Below, piece after piece: positions 1 through 8,901 of a DNA stretch of 64,000 bases. The notes beneath the pieces were generated by a model, which worked only from the letters and a program-made list of their open reading frames with translations, ran no database searches and had not been told where the DNA came from. Numbering within the stretch: the first letter of the stretch is position 1; each line of letters opens with the position of its first letter. Source of the stretch: Umezawaea tangerina (GTDB lineage: Bacteria; Actinomycetota; Actinomycetes; Mycobacteriales; Pseudonocardiaceae); assembly GCF_003002815.1 (NCBI RefSeq), contig NZ_PVTF01000009.1, positions 248,001 to 312,000 on the forward strand. Reading direction: 5' to 3'. The translations under genes were made by a program, and so were the position numbers.

Positions 1-1
1 C

Positions 2-553
2 GACGTCCTGCTGGCCGCCGTCGCGCTCGCCGTGCTCGCACCGGTGATCGGGCTCTGCGCCGTGGCGGTGCTCGTGGAGAGCGGCCGCCCCGTGATCTTC
101 CGCCAGGTCCGGATCGGGCTGGACGGCCGCAAGTTCCGCATCTACAAGATCCGCAGCGTCCGGCCGGGCGGCGCGGACGACTCGCAGACGCGCTGGTCGG
201 TGCGCGGTGACGCCAGGGTCGGCCCGGTCGGCCGGTTCCTGCGCCGCACCTCGCTCGACGAGCTGCCGCAGCTGTGGAACATCGTGCGCGGCGACATGTC
301 GATCGTCGGACCGCGGCCGGAGCGGCCGGTGTTCGTGCGGGAGTTCTCGGCGATCCACGAGCTGTACTGGGCGCGGCACCGGGTGCCCGCGGGCCTGACC
401 GGGCTGGCGCAGGTGCACGGGCTGCGCGGCGACACCTCGATCGCCGACCGGTCCCGGTACGACAACTACTACATCGCCAACTGGTCGTTGTGGCTGGACC
501 TGAAGATCCTAGTGCTGACGGTGGGTGAATTGGTATGTCGCGAACAACGGTAG
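2..553 (+). CDS. Sugar transferase (polyprenyl glycosylphosphotransferase), 5'-truncated
   Basis: The gene enters from the left edge, so its start and probably several N-terminal membrane segments are missing. What remains is the cytosolic catalytic core of the bacterial sugar transferase family (WbaP/WcaJ/PglC type). This family moves a sugar-1-phosphate from a nucleotide sugar to undecaprenyl phosphate, the first membrane step of exopolysaccharide synthesis. A hydrophobic stretch opens the fragment, followed by the typical blocks FRQVRIGLDGRKFRIYKIRS, LRRTSLDELPQLWNIVRGDM and SIVGPRPERP, then RHRVPAGLTGLAQV. The gene overlaps the next one by 19 nt and is probably co-transcribed with it. It fits as the priming enzyme for the polysaccharide operon on the opposite strand. 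Confidence 0.9.
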   Translation, partial: DVLLAAVALAVLAPVIGLCAVAVLVESGRPVIFRQVRIGLDGRKFRIYKIRSVRPGGADDSQTRWSVRGDARVGPVGRFLRRTSLDELPQLWNIVRGDMSIVGPRPERPVFVREFSAIHELYWARHRVPAGLTGLAQVHGLRGDTSIADRSRYDNYYIANWSLWLDLKILVLTVGELVCREQR

Positions 554-1800
554 CCCGATGCGGTGGCGCCTCCCGGACCAGGCGGGCGGTCACCGGGGTG
601 GCCACGGTCGCCGCGCTCATGTCCGCGCAGGCGTGCGCGTTCAGCTCGGCCGCGCAGGACGACTACGGGCCGCCGCCGAAGGCCACCGCGCCGTGCGCGT
701 GGTGGTACGGGATCGGGGACAGCCCGACGGCCAGGGACATCCGGCTCGCGGCGACCCGGTACGACGTGGTGGTGCTCAACGCCATGGAGACCGCGGCCAT
801 GCGGCAGCTGCACCAGCTGAACCCGAAGATCAAGGTGCTGGTGTACAAGGACCTCTCCAGCACCCGCAACTACCCCGGCGCGGTGAACGGCGACCAGGAC
901 GCGTCCTACCTGCCGTCCGGGCTGGGCTACAACACCTCGCAGCGCGAGCACCCCGAGTGGTTCGCGCTGGACACCGCGGGCAAGCGCATCGAGTGGTCCG
1001 GGTACCCGAAGCACTGGCAGATGGCGGTGTGGGACAAGGCCTACCAGATGGCGTGGACGAAGGCCGTGACCGCCGAGGTGACCCGCGAGGGCTGGGACGG
1101 GGTGCTGGCGGACAACGACTTCAACTCGCTGAGCCACTACTCCCCCGCCGTGCTCAAGGGCACCGCGGACGTCAAGGCCACCGACCGGCTGCTGCGCGAC
1201 GGGCTCGACGACTTCCTCGGGGTGACCGGCGAGGCGCTGGCCAAGGCCGGGAAGCTGTTCGTCCCCAACGTGTCCGAGACGCACCTGACACCCGGCCGCT
1301 GGACCGCGCACTCGCGGTTCGGCGGCGCCATGGAGGAGAACTTCGGCTTCCGCGACGACGGCGGCAACGGCGGCCTGCTCACCTTCCGCGGCAACGAGTT
1401 CAACGAGCTGCGCGCCCAGGCCGCGCTCGGCGAGTCGATGCTGCTGCTGGTGACCCGCACGAGGGAGGCCCGCGAGGACCGGGCGGGCTACGCCAGCGCC
1501 GCGCTGCTGGCGGGCCCCCGCACCTGCTGGACCCCGGCCACCACGGACGACTACCTCAACCCGGAGTGGTCGCCGTTGCAGGGATCCGGGCTCGGCGAGG
1601 CGATCGAGACCGCCAACCGCCGCTCGGACGGCATGTGGACCCGCCAGTTCACCAACGGCTGGGTCGCGGTCAACCCGACCGGGGGCGTCCTGAAGGTCAC
1701 CGCCCCCGAAGGCCTGGTCACCATCGAGGGCAGACCCGTCACGGCTCCCCTCGACCTGGCCGCCGCCGACGGCGTGGTCCTGGTGAAACCCAAGCCGTAA
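535..1800 (+). CDS. Secreted putative glycoside hydrolase (GHL15-like)
   Basis: 421 aa. An Arg-rich N-terminus followed by a hydrophobic segment ending near an Ala-Cys at about residue 34 suggests export; it could be a lipoprotein or a Sec/Tat product. The body looks like a TIM-barrel hydrolase of the hypothetical glycosyl hydrolase type: CAWWYGIGDSPTARDI near the start, VLVYKDLSST, then WDGVLADNDFNS, where acidic residues sit at a barrel strand end, and MEENFGF. The family is recognised by pattern only and no substrate can be assigned. The ATG lies inside the end of the sugar transferase gene, so the two are translationally coupled. A polysaccharide-cleaving or trimming role fits the adjacent exopolysaccharide genes. 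Confidence 0.75.
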   Translation: MSRTTVARCGGASRTRRAVTGVATVAALMSAQACAFSSAAQDDYGPPPKATAPCAWWYGIGDSPTARDIRLAATRYDVVVLNAMETAAMRQLHQLNPKIKVLVYKDLSSTRNYPGAVNGDQDASYLPSGLGYNTSQREHPEWFALDTAGKRIEWSGYPKHWQMAVWDKAYQMAWTKAVTAEVTREGWDGVLADNDFNSLSHYSPAVLKGTADVKATDRLLRDGLDDFLGVTGEALAKAGKLFVPNVSETHLTPGRWTAHSRFGGAMEENFGFRDDGGNGGLLTFRGNEFNELRAQAALGESMLLLVTRTREAREDRAGYASAALLAGPRTCWTPATTDDYLNPEWSPLQGSGLGEAIETANRRSDGMWTRQFTNGWVAVNPTGGVLKVTAPEGLVTIEGRPVTAPLDLAAADGVVLVKPKP

Positions 1801-1821
1801 CGGCGTTCCCGGTCCGCAGAG

Positions 1822-1847
1822 GGGTAGTCCGGTCCGCCGGATTACCC
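1822..1847. terminator. Hairpin between convergent genes
   Basis: An 11-bp stem (1822-1832 with 1837-1847, one G-T wobble) closes a TCCG loop. It lies between the plus-strand hydrolase stop and the minus-strand glycosyltransferase stop, and probably terminates both directions. There is no U-run, as is usual in high-GC actinobacteria. Confidence 0.55.
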
Positions 1848-1858
1848 ACCCGCGACCG

Positions 1859-2953
1859 CTACGCCAGCAGCTCCTCGTAGAGCTCCAGGTGCTTGCGGGC
1901 GCAGGCCTCCGGCGTGAACCGGGCCCGTGCCCGCGTGGCCAGCTCCTGCCCCGTCCCGGCCGGGTCGGGGTTCGCGAACAGCGTCCGCAGCCGGTCGGCC
2001 AGACCGGGGACGTCACCGGGCTGCGACAGGTACCCGGAGGCGCCCACCATGTCCGCCACTCCCCCGGTGTCGGTCGCCACCACGGGTTTCCCGGCCGCCA
2101 TCGCCTCCGCCACGACCAGCGGCTGCTGCTCCATGCTCGACGGCAGCACCAGCGCGTCGCAGGCCAGCAGCAGGTCCGGCACGTCGTCGCGGAAGCCGAG
2201 GAACTCCACCTTGCCCGCCAGCGCGGGCTGCCCGGCCAGCCGCTCCGCCGCCTCGCGCTGCGGGCCGTCACCGATCACGGACAGCCGCCCGTCGGCGGGC
2301 ATCACCCCCGGCATGGCCAACGCCGTCAACAGGTCCAGGACTCCCTTGCGCGCCACCAGGAGCCCGACGAACGCCAGGTGCCGCACCGGTCCGGACGGCA
2401 GCCGCACGTCCGTCGTCGCGACGCAGTTGTCGATCTGCGCCAGGCGTTTCGCGGGCACCCGCAGCCGGTCGGCCAGGAACCTCCCCATCGCGGGAGCGGG
2501 CACGATCGTGCGGTGCACGGTCCGCGCGACCAGCGCGTCGGCGGTGAGCACGGCACGGGTGTAGGCCGAGGGCGGGGTGGCGCCGGGGATGCCGCGGAAC
2601 CACGGTTCGCCGACGTCGTCGGGGACGCCGTGGTAGGTGTGCACGACCGCGGACGACCGCAGCCCGGTGCTGACCAGTCCCGCCCGGCGGTCCTGGGCGT
2701 GCACGACGTCGGGCCGCCACGCCCGCACGACCCCGCGCGTGCGCCTGCCCGCGACCACGTCCCCCTTGCGGGGCACCGAGATCTCCTCGTGGTGCCCGGC
2801 GAGCAGCCCGGCGCCGCGCGCGGGTGCCGGGCCGAAGACCCTGACGTCGGCCAGCCCCGACTCGATCAGCGTCGCGGCCAGCCGGACCGTCACGTCCACC
2901 GGTCCGCCCCGGTCCTGGGTCAGCAGGTAAGCGACGCGCAGCCGTCCACTCAT
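1859..2953 (-). CDS. Glycosyltransferase family 4 (GT-B)
   Basis: 364 aa. It begins MSGRLRVAYLLTQDRGG and has the GT-B retaining-transferase layout. The N-terminal acceptor domain carries DVVHAQDRRAGLVST and VHTYHGVPDD. The C-terminal donor domain carries LAFVGLLVARKGVLDLL, SVIGDGPQ, VEFLGFRDDVPDLLLACDALVLPS and the nucleotide-sugar-binding E-x7-E region MEQQPLVVAEAMAAGKPVVA. It is the last gene of the polysaccharide operon. Its ATG overlaps the TGA of the upstream glycosyltransferase by 2 nt (2950-2953). The sugar specificity cannot be read from sequence. Confidence 0.88.
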   Translation of the reverse strand: MSGRLRVAYLLTQDRGGPVDVTVRLAATLIESGLADVRVFGPAPARGAGLLAGHHEEISVPRKGDVVAGRRTRGVVRAWRPDVVHAQDRRAGLVSTGLRSSAVVHTYHGVPDDVGEPWFRGIPGATPPSAYTRAVLTADALVARTVHRTIVPAPAMGRFLADRLRVPAKRLAQIDNCVATTDVRLPSGPVRHLAFVGLLVARKGVLDLLTALAMPGVMPADGRLSVIGDGPQREAAERLAGQPALAGKVEFLGFRDDVPDLLLACDALVLPSSMEQQPLVVAEAMAAGKPVVATDTGGVADMVGASGYLSQPGDVPGLADRLRTLFANPDPAGTGQELATRARARFTPEACARKHLELYEELLA

Positions 2954-4056
2954 GTCATCCGTCCCCTGGCGAGCTTGTCGACGAGCGCGGCGACCTGGTC
3001 GGCCATCCGGCCCCGGTCGAAGAGGGCCTCGGCGCGCCGCCTGCCGCGCCACCCCTCGGTCGTGGCGAGTCCGGGATCCGCCAACCGGTGGGCGACGGCG
3101 GCGGCGAGCGCGCCGACGTCGCCCGCGGGCACGACCGCGCCCGCGTCCCCGACGCTCTGCCGCACGCCGCCGACGTCGAACGCCACGACGGTCCGGCCCG
3201 ACGCCATCGCCTCCAGCGGCACCAGCGCCATGCCCTCGGCGCGGGACGGGAGCACGACGACGTCGGCGGCGGTGTAGAACGGGGCCGGGTCGTCGCTGTG
3301 CCCCCACCACCGCACGGAAGCGTGGTCGGACACCGGGTGCTCGGCCCGCCAGCGGTGCCCGTCCGGGCCGTCGCCGACCAGCACGAGCCGGGCGCCGGGC
3401 ACCCGCGACAGGACCTCGGGCCACGCCGTCAGCAGCTGGTCCTGGCCCTTGAGCGAGGCCAGCCTGCCCACGCACACCGCGAGCGGCCCGTCCTGCCCCA
3501 GTCCGAGCCCGCGGCGGGCGGCCGCCCGGTCGCCGGGGCGCAGCCGTTCGGTGTCCACGCCGTTGCACACCACCTCGGCGTCCGCCGTCACGCCCGCCGC
3601 GCGGCCGGTGGCCAGCTCGTCGTCGCTCACGCACACCACCAGGTCCGTCCACCGCGACGCGTGCCGCTCCCAGGCCGCGCTGACCCGGCCGAGGGCGCCG
3701 CGCGCGGTCTGGAACGACCAGAGGTGCGGCTGGAACACCGTGGGGATCCGGCCGCGCACCGCGAGCCTGCCGACCAGCCCGGCCTTGGAGCTGTGCAGGT
3801 GCACCACGTCCGGGGTGAGCCGGGTCAGGATCCGGTGCAGCGACAGGGCTTCCTTCACCAGCCACGGTCCTGGCTGGCGGGTCGCGCGCCAGCCGCGCAC
3901 GTCGAGGCCGAGGCCGCGGGCCCGGTCGGCGAGCCACCCGGTGGGCGGGCACACCAGGACGACGGACCAGCCGCGGGCCCGTTGGGCGAGCGCCAGCTCC
4001 AGCACCACCGCCGCGACTCCGGCCTCGACCGGCTGCGTCACGTGCACGACCCTCAC
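2950..4056 (-). CDS. Glycosyltransferase family 4 (GT-B)
   Basis: 368 aa, GTG start at 4056 overlapping the flippase stop as GTGA. The N-terminus reads VRVVHVTQPVEAGVAAVVLE, a glycine-poor variant of the GT4 opening loop. Further blocks are DVVHLHSSKAGLVGRLA, VVCNGVDTERL, VCVGRLASLKGQDQLL, LVLVGDGPDG and the donor-site segment ADVVVLPSRAEGMALVPLEA. It probably adds one sugar to the lipid-linked repeat unit on the cytosolic face. It is similar in layout to its neighbours but clearly distinct in sequence, so this is not a recent duplication. Confidence 0.88.
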   Translation of the reverse strand: MRVVHVTQPVEAGVAAVVLELALAQRARGWSVVLVCPPTGWLADRARGLGLDVRGWRATRQPGPWLVKEALSLHRILTRLTPDVVHLHSSKAGLVGRLAVRGRIPTVFQPHLWSFQTARGALGRVSAAWERHASRWTDLVVCVSDDELATGRAAGVTADAEVVCNGVDTERLRPGDRAAARRGLGLGQDGPLAVCVGRLASLKGQDQLLTAWPEVLSRVPGARLVLVGDGPDGHRWRAEHPVSDHASVRWWGHSDDPAPFYTAADVVVLPSRAEGMALVPLEAMASGRTVVAFDVGGVRQSVGDAGAVVPAGDVGALAAAVAHRLADPGLATTEGWRGRRRAEALFDRGRMADQVAALVDKLARGRMT

Positions 4057-5474
4057 CGCAGACCTCCGCGCAGTTCGTCGAGTGCGGCGCGGTGCACGAG
4101 GAGCGTGCCGACGCCGTAACCGAGCAGCAGGACGACCCCCTCGGCGAGCGCGCCGACCAGGGAGTCGACCGGTCCGAAGACCCCAAGCCGGTCGAGGAGC
4201 ACAGCGGGGACGACCGCTACCAGCGCGGCGGCCAGCACACGGGCGGCCATCCCGCCAACGGCGGGCGCGACCCCGAGCCTGTGCAGCAGCGACCAGGTCA
4301 CCGGCACCAGCACGCACACGACCGCGAGCTGGGCGCCCGCGACGGCGGCCACGCCGTGCCCGGTCGCCACGACCAGCGCGATCGCGATCAGCACGAGGTG
4401 GGCGCACTCCAGCGCCAGGTACAGCCCGGCGTGGCCGGTCGCCTTCACGGCCTGGTACCAGATGTGCAGCACGCTGATGCCGAGCCCGTAGCCGCACAGC
4501 AGCACCAGCGGCGCGGCGGCGGGGGCCCAGCGCGCGCCCAGCACCACGACGCGGTCGCCGACCACCGCGACCGCCAGGTACAGCCCGCCGGTGACCACCA
4601 GGACGGCGCGGGTGAACCGGCCCGTCGCGGCGGCCAGCTCGGCCCGACGGCCTTCGCGGACCAGCTTGGCGCACAAGGGGAACGCGACGGCGCCGAGCAC
4701 GACGCCGACCATGATGTAGGGCACCCACGCGATCCGGTAAGCCAGCGAGTAGACGCCGACCGCGTCCGGGCCGAGCACGTGCCCGACGGCCAGGTAGTCG
4801 ACGTTCACCACGAGTGCCGCCACGACGGCGGCGGGGCCCACGACGGAGATCCAGCGCAGCGCCTCGGTGGCGACGTCGCGATGCCAGGTGGGCCGCACGG
4901 CCCCGCCGGCGAGCGCTCCGAGGACCGGTTGCGCGACGGCCGTGCACAACAGGCCGACCACCAGCGCGAACGGTCCGGCGCCGCGCAGGGCGAGCACGAC
5001 GGTCACCGCGGCGCCGAGCACCGCGCCGCCCGCGTCGGGCAGCATCCGGCGGCGGAAGTCCAGGTCCCGGTGCATCAGCCCCATCTGCACGCCGCCCGCC
5101 GCCGAGAACGGCAGGCTGAGCGCCGCGAGCCGCACCAGCGGCGCCGCGTCCGGGGCGCCGAGCAGGACGGTGATCGGCGTGGCAGCCAGCACCAGGACGG
5201 CGGCCAGCAGCACGCCGACGCCGACGCTCATCGTCAGCACCGTGCCCGCCATCCGGCGCGGGTCGTGCTCGGTGCGGCTGATCACGTCGTAGACGCCGAT
5301 GGACTGCACGACCTGGCCGAGGTTGACCACGGCCACGGCCAGCGCCACCAGGCCCAGCTCGCCCTGGGTCAGCAACGCCGCCAGCACCAGCGTGACGGCC
5401 ATCTGGCTGCTCTTGCTGACCAGGTTCACCGCGCCGAGCCAGAGCGACCCGCGCACCGCGAGGCCGCGCGTCAC
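4053..5474 (-). CDS. Oligosaccharide flippase (Wzx/MOP superfamily)
   Basis: 473 aa, strongly hydrophobic along the whole length with about 12-14 predicted membrane segments. The N-terminal pattern LWLGAVNLVSKSSQMAVTLV and the block QSIGVYDVISRTEHD are typical of the polysaccharide transport proteins of the MATE-like MOP superfamily. Such proteins flip undecaprenyl-linked oligosaccharide units across the membrane. The GTG start (5474) overlaps the TGA of the upstream GT87 gene, and its own stop overlaps the GTG of the next glycosyltransferase. Together with the ligase/polymerase-like gene at 8870-10087 this indicates a Wzx/Wzy-type export route. Confidence 0.85.
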   Translation of the reverse strand: MTRGLAVRGSLWLGAVNLVSKSSQMAVTLVLAALLTQGELGLVALAVAVVNLGQVVQSIGVYDVISRTEHDPRRMAGTVLTMSVGVGVLLAAVLVLAATPITVLLGAPDAAPLVRLAALSLPFSAAGGVQMGLMHRDLDFRRRMLPDAGGAVLGAAVTVVLALRGAGPFALVVGLLCTAVAQPVLGALAGGAVRPTWHRDVATEALRWISVVGPAAVVAALVVNVDYLAVGHVLGPDAVGVYSLAYRIAWVPYIMVGVVLGAVAFPLCAKLVREGRRAELAAATGRFTRAVLVVTGGLYLAVAVVGDRVVVLGARWAPAAAPLVLLCGYGLGISVLHIWYQAVKATGHAGLYLALECAHLVLIAIALVVATGHGVAAVAGAQLAVVCVLVPVTWSLLHRLGVAPAVGGMAARVLAAALVAVVPAVLLDRLGVFGPVDSLVGALAEGVVLLLGYGVGTLLVHRAALDELRGGLR

Positions 5475-6730
5475 GGATCACCCCGCCTGCGGACGGCGAA
5501 CACCACGAGCAGCACCCAGGCCGCGATGACCGCGACCCCGTCCGCGGTGACCGCCACCCGCGACCCGAACACCGACGTGATCGCCGAGTCCACCACGTAC
5601 AGGTGCGCGAACGGGAAGGCCAACGCCAGCAACGAGAACCCGGCCAGGCGCCACCCCGGTTCACGACGGCGGCGCCACCACACGGCGGCCAGCACGGCCA
5701 TCGCGGGCACGGCGACCAGCACGTCACCGGGCTGGTGGACCACGCAGACCACCACGGCCAGGCAGGTCAGCAGGTCCGCCACGGCCGCCTCGCCGGTGCG
5801 GTCCAACCGTCGCGCCAGCACCGCGCTCGCGGCCAGGACACCCACCAGCGCAAGCGCTTCCGCCCCCGGCGGCAGCCACCCGGTGACGCGGAACAGCACC
5901 GCCGGGACGTCGATCCGCTGCGCGGTCGGCGAGTCCACCGCGCCGTAGTCCGTGCTGGTGGCGTGCGCCAGGTTCGCCGCGACCACGTCGACGAACGCGC
6001 CGATCCCGCCGCCGCGCACCACGAGCAGCACCACCACCGGCAGGCTCGCCACGGCCGCGATCGCGGTCCCGGCCAACGCCACCCGCCGCGACCCGCGGGC
6101 GAGCAGCAGCACCGCCAGCGGCAGCCCGAACTGCGGCTTCAGCCACGCCACCGCCAAGCCGACGGCGGCCCACCGCGGATGCCGGTCGCGGGCCGCCAGC
6201 GCACCCGCCGCGCCCACCGCCAGCAGCGGGTTCACCTGCCCGAGGTACAGCTGCGCCTTGCCGATCTGGCTCGTCACCAGTGCGGCGGCGATCCCGGCCG
6301 TGCCCAGCGCCAGTGGGAGTGGGACCACCCGGCGCACCGCGTTCGCCGCCATCAGCGACAGCAGCACCAGCAGCAGCAACGAGGTCAGCACGAACGCGAC
6401 CGCGCCGACCCGGTAGTCCACCAGCGCGAACGGCAGGTGCAGCACGAGGTGGTAGGGCTGGTAGAGGTTGAAGTCCTGCCGCACCGGCCAGTGCGCGAAC
6501 ATCACCGCCGGGTCGTAGGGGTTGCCGCCCGCGAGGAACTCCCGCAACGGGAAGTAGGTCGCGTCGCGGAAGTCCTGCAACCGCACCTCGGGCCGGTTCT
6601 CCAGCGTCGGCAGGGGAACCTGCCACGACGGCCGCAACGCCCACCAGGCGCTGACCAGCCCGGCGGCGGCGAGCAGCGCCGTGCCGACCGCCACGGCGGA
6701 GCCGGGCCTGCGGAGCTCGCGCAGCATCAT
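5471..6730 (-). CDS. GT87 (DUF2029) mannosyltransferase-like membrane protein
   Basis: About 419 aa with many membrane segments. It starts at tandem ATG codons (6730 and 6727) preceded by a GGGGGTG stretch. The motifs ENRPEVRLQDFRDATYFPLR near the N-terminus, YQPYHLVLHLPFAL and the block GQVNPLLAVGAAGALAARDR followed by WLKPQFGLPLAVLL are the signature of the DUF2029/GT87 family. Family members are polyprenyl-phosphate-mannose-dependent alpha-mannosyltransferases acting at the outer face of the membrane. An upstream in-frame extension to 6820 exists, but the overlapping stop/start chain described for the small ORF upstream favours 6730. Confidence 0.82.
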   Translation of the reverse strand: MMLRELRRPGSAVAVGTALLAAAGLVSAWWALRPSWQVPLPTLENRPEVRLQDFRDATYFPLREFLAGGNPYDPAVMFAHWPVRQDFNLYQPYHLVLHLPFALVDYRVGAVAFVLTSLLLLVLLSLMAANAVRRVVPLPLALGTAGIAAALVTSQIGKAQLYLGQVNPLLAVGAAGALAARDRHPRWAAVGLAVAWLKPQFGLPLAVLLLARGSRRVALAGTAIAAVASLPVVVLLVVRGGGIGAFVDVVAANLAHATSTDYGAVDSPTAQRIDVPAVLFRVTGWLPPGAEALALVGVLAASAVLARRLDRTGEAAVADLLTCLAVVVCVVHQPGDVLVAVPAMAVLAAVWWRRRREPGWRLAGFSLLALAFPFAHLYVVDSAITSVFGSRVAVTADGVAVIAAWVLLVVFAVRRRGDP

Positions 6731-6764
6731 GCGGCACCCCCGTCGGCCCAGGACGCGCCCGGCC

Positions 6765-6938
6765 TCATGCGCACACCGCCCCGTCGGGCTCCTCGGGCGT
6801 GCCCTCACTTTGCGGGACAACGGGACCAGGCTCGTCGGCGGGTGGTGCGGGGGCGGTCGCGGGGCGGACCACGCGGCTCGACACGGCCGCCCAGTCCCCC
6901 ACGGCGGCGGCGAACGCGGGCCCGCGGCGGGAGGTCAT
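6765..6938 (-). CDS. Small hypothetical protein (57 aa) in ATGA-coupled chain
   Basis: MTSRRGPAFAAAVGDWAAVS is followed by a Pro/Ala/Glu-rich tail. The ATG at 6938 overlaps the TGA of the chain-length-type gene (ATGA, 6935-6938). Its own TGA (6765-6767) overlaps another ATG (6768) opening a 13-codon ORF that ends TGA at 6727, which in turn overlaps the ATG of the GT87 gene. No known domain is visible. The stop/start spacing is the main evidence that ribosomes pass through this stretch; the peptide itself may have no function beyond coupling. Confidence 0.4.
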   Translation of the reverse strand: MTSRRGPAFAAAVGDWAAVSSRVVRPATAPAPPADEPGPVVPQSEGTPEEPDGAVCA

Positions 6939-7843
6939 GCGAGCACCACCGCGACGAGCACGGCGGACGCGGGCAGCACGCCGACGGCGGCGGTCAGGTC
7001 GTCGCCGGAGCCGCGGTGGGTCACCGCGACCACCGCGTCGCCCACCGGGGGCTCGGGCTGGTCGCCGTGGTCGGGCACCAGGACCCGCGCCGGGTGGGTG
7101 AGCAGCACCAGCCGGTCGGACAGCTCCTCGGCCCGCTCCACGAGGTCCGGCGCGGCGGCCACGACGCGGGCGGGCCGCCCGGAGGCCCGGCACAGCACCG
7201 CGAGGCGGTCGGCCAGCTCGGGGTCGTCGGCGTTCGCGGTGAGGACCGGGTGGCGGGTTCCCGCGGCGGTCAGCGCCTTGCGGACGGCGTCGTGCCCACG
7301 GGAGGTGAGCAGCTGCCGGACGACCGCCATGGCCACCCCGGCCATGACCGCCGCGGCCAGTGCCAGCCCGGTGGACAGGAGGCGGTCCGGTGCGACCTGC
7401 ACGACGTCCGGGCGCTCGTCGAGGATCCGCAGCTTCCCGACCGGGGCCAGCAGCCCCGCGTCGACGAGGCTGCGCGCGATCGCGGACGCCGTGGCGCCCG
7501 CCTGGTCGGCGGACCCGGCGCGCACGGACAGCCGGGCGAGCCCGGAAGCCGGGACCAGCTCCACGGACACGTGCTTGGCCAGGTCGACGGCCGAGTAGCC
7601 GGACCCGCCCGCGGCGGACTGGAGCACCGAGGGGCTGCGGGACAGCTCGACCAGCGCGGGCAGGGCGAGCGAGACGACCTCGCCGTACTGGGCGGTCGAC
7701 CCGGTGTCCTGGACGGCGGCGGCGGGTTCGGCCAGCAGCCCGACCCGGCCCTGGTACTCGACGGGCCGCAGCAGGCCGACCACCAGCACCAGCGCGCCGA
7801 CGCCGAGAGCGGCCAGCAGGCATTCGACCAGGCGCCGGTTCAC
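6935..7843 (-). CDS. Chain-length-determinant-like (Wzz/YveK-type) membrane protein
   Basis: 302 aa, GTG start at 7843 (VNRRLVECLLAALGVGALVL). One membrane segment lies at about residues 6-26 and another at about 150-170, with an extracytoplasmic domain between them (AAAVQDTGSTAQYGEVVSLA, then LRILDERPDVVQ just before the second segment). The second half is cytosolic with no complete Walker A motif. This layout matches the capsular polysaccharide chain-length regulators, which normally pair with a tyrosine kinase. No kinase is present here and the C-terminal region looks like a degenerate nucleotide-binding fold at best. The gene overlaps both neighbours by 4 nt. Confidence 0.65.
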   Translation of the reverse strand: MNRRLVECLLAALGVGALVLVVGLLRPVEYQGRVGLLAEPAAAVQDTGSTAQYGEVVSLALPALVELSRSPSVLQSAAGGSGYSAVDLAKHVSVELVPASGLARLSVRAGSADQAGATASAIARSLVDAGLLAPVGKLRILDERPDVVQVAPDRLLSTGLALAAAVMAGVAMAVVRQLLTSRGHDAVRKALTAAGTRHPVLTANADDPELADRLAVLCRASGRPARVVAAAPDLVERAEELSDRLVLLTHPARVLVPDHGDQPEPPVGDAVVAVTHRGSGDDLTAAVGVLPASAVLVAVVLA

Positions 7844-8901
7844 CGTCGGCCCCCGTCCACCATCGTGCGCAGGAGCTCGTCGTAGGACTTCATCAGGGTC
7901 TGCCCGTCGTGTTCGGTCCCGGCCACGGCGACGGTGGCGCGGATGTCGGCATCGGAAAGCAGTGCGCGCAGGGCGTCGGCGACGGCCCGCGGTTCCCCGC
8001 GAGGCACCACCACACCACCGCCGTCGGTCAGCGCCTCCCGCACGCCGTCGACGTCGGTGGCGACCACCGGACGTCCGGCGGCCAGCGACTCGAGCACGGC
8101 GATCGGCATGCCCTCCCAGTCGCTGGTGAGCACGGTGACGTCGGCGGCGGTGAGCAGGTCGGCCACGTCCGACCGGTTGCCCAGGAAGCGGACCCGGCCG
8201 TCGAGCCCCAGCTCGTGGGCGCGGCGCTCCAGCGCGGGCCGCAGGCTGCCGTCGCCCGCGAGCCACAGCACGGCGTCGCGGCCCACCATGGCCCAGGCGT
8301 CCAGCAGCACGTCGTGGCGCTTCTGCGGTTCCATCCTGGCCAGGCACAGCGCGACCGGCACGTCGTCGGGCACGCCGAGCGCGGCCCGCACGGTGTACCG
8401 GTCGACGCGCGGGGTCTGCGGGAACGCGGCGTTGCGGATCACCGCGGGCTTGCTCAGCCCGGCCTCGCACAGCCGGTCGGCGGTGGCCGCGGCGACCGTC
8501 ACGACCGAGTCGGACGTGCGGCGCAGCACCTTGGCCGCCTTGGTGTAGTCGGTCGAGGAGACGCCGTGGAACACGGTCAGCACCGGCACCCGGCGCAGCG
8601 GCAGCATCGCGAGCCGGGCGACCGCGGACGCGCCGACGTTGTGCGCCACCACGACGTCCGGCCGGAACTCGCGGTAGGCGCTCTTGGTCGCGAGTGCGGC
8701 GCGCACGACGCCGGTCGCGCTGCGCCGGGCGGGCGGCACGGCGAAGTGCGGCACCCGCAGGGCGTCGGCGCGGTGGCCGCCGCCGCTGGCGACGGCGGAG
8801 TCCCAGCCGAAGTCCCGGCCCGCCATGGTCATGCCCGCGACGAGCGCTTCCGCGCCGCCCGTGCCCATCTCACTGATCACGTGCAGGACGCGCACTCCCA
8901 C
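7840..8901 (-). CDS. Glycosyltransferase family 4 (GT-B)
   Basis: 353 aa beginning MGVRVLHVISEMGTGGAEAL, the canonical GT4 glycine loop. Blocks VVVAHNVGASAVARL, VFHGVSSTDY, ALCLARMEPQKRHDVLLDAW, LWLAGDGSLRPALE, VRFLGNRSDVADLL and the donor-binding stretch SDWEGMPIAVLESLAAGRPV complete a full-length enzyme. It overlaps the upstream ligase-like gene by 32 nt and the downstream chain-length gene by 4 nt. It likely assembles the repeat unit with the two other GT4 enzymes of the operon. Confidence 0.9.
   Translation of the reverse strand: MGVRVLHVISEMGTGGAEALVAGMTMAGRDFGWDSAVASGGGHRADALRVPHFAVPPARRSATGVVRAALATKSAYREFRPDVVVAHNVGASAVARLAMLPLRRVPVLTVFHGVSSTDYTKAAKVLRRTSDSVVTVAAATADRLCEAGLSKPAVIRNAAFPQTPRVDRYTVRAALGVPDDVPVALCLARMEPQKRHDVLLDAWAMVGRDAVLWLAGDGSLRPALERRAHELGLDGRVRFLGNRSDVADLLTAADVTVLTSDWEGMPIAVLESLAAGRPVVATDVDGVREALTDGGGVVVPRGEPRAVADALRALLSDADIRATVAVAGTEHDGQTLMKSYDELLRTMVDGGRR

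Noticed and set aside
1859-4186. One 775-codon open frame covering two glycosyltransferase genes
   Set aside because: The middle is Arg/Ala-rich out-of-frame translation. Separate complete genes with overlapping stop/start explain the region.
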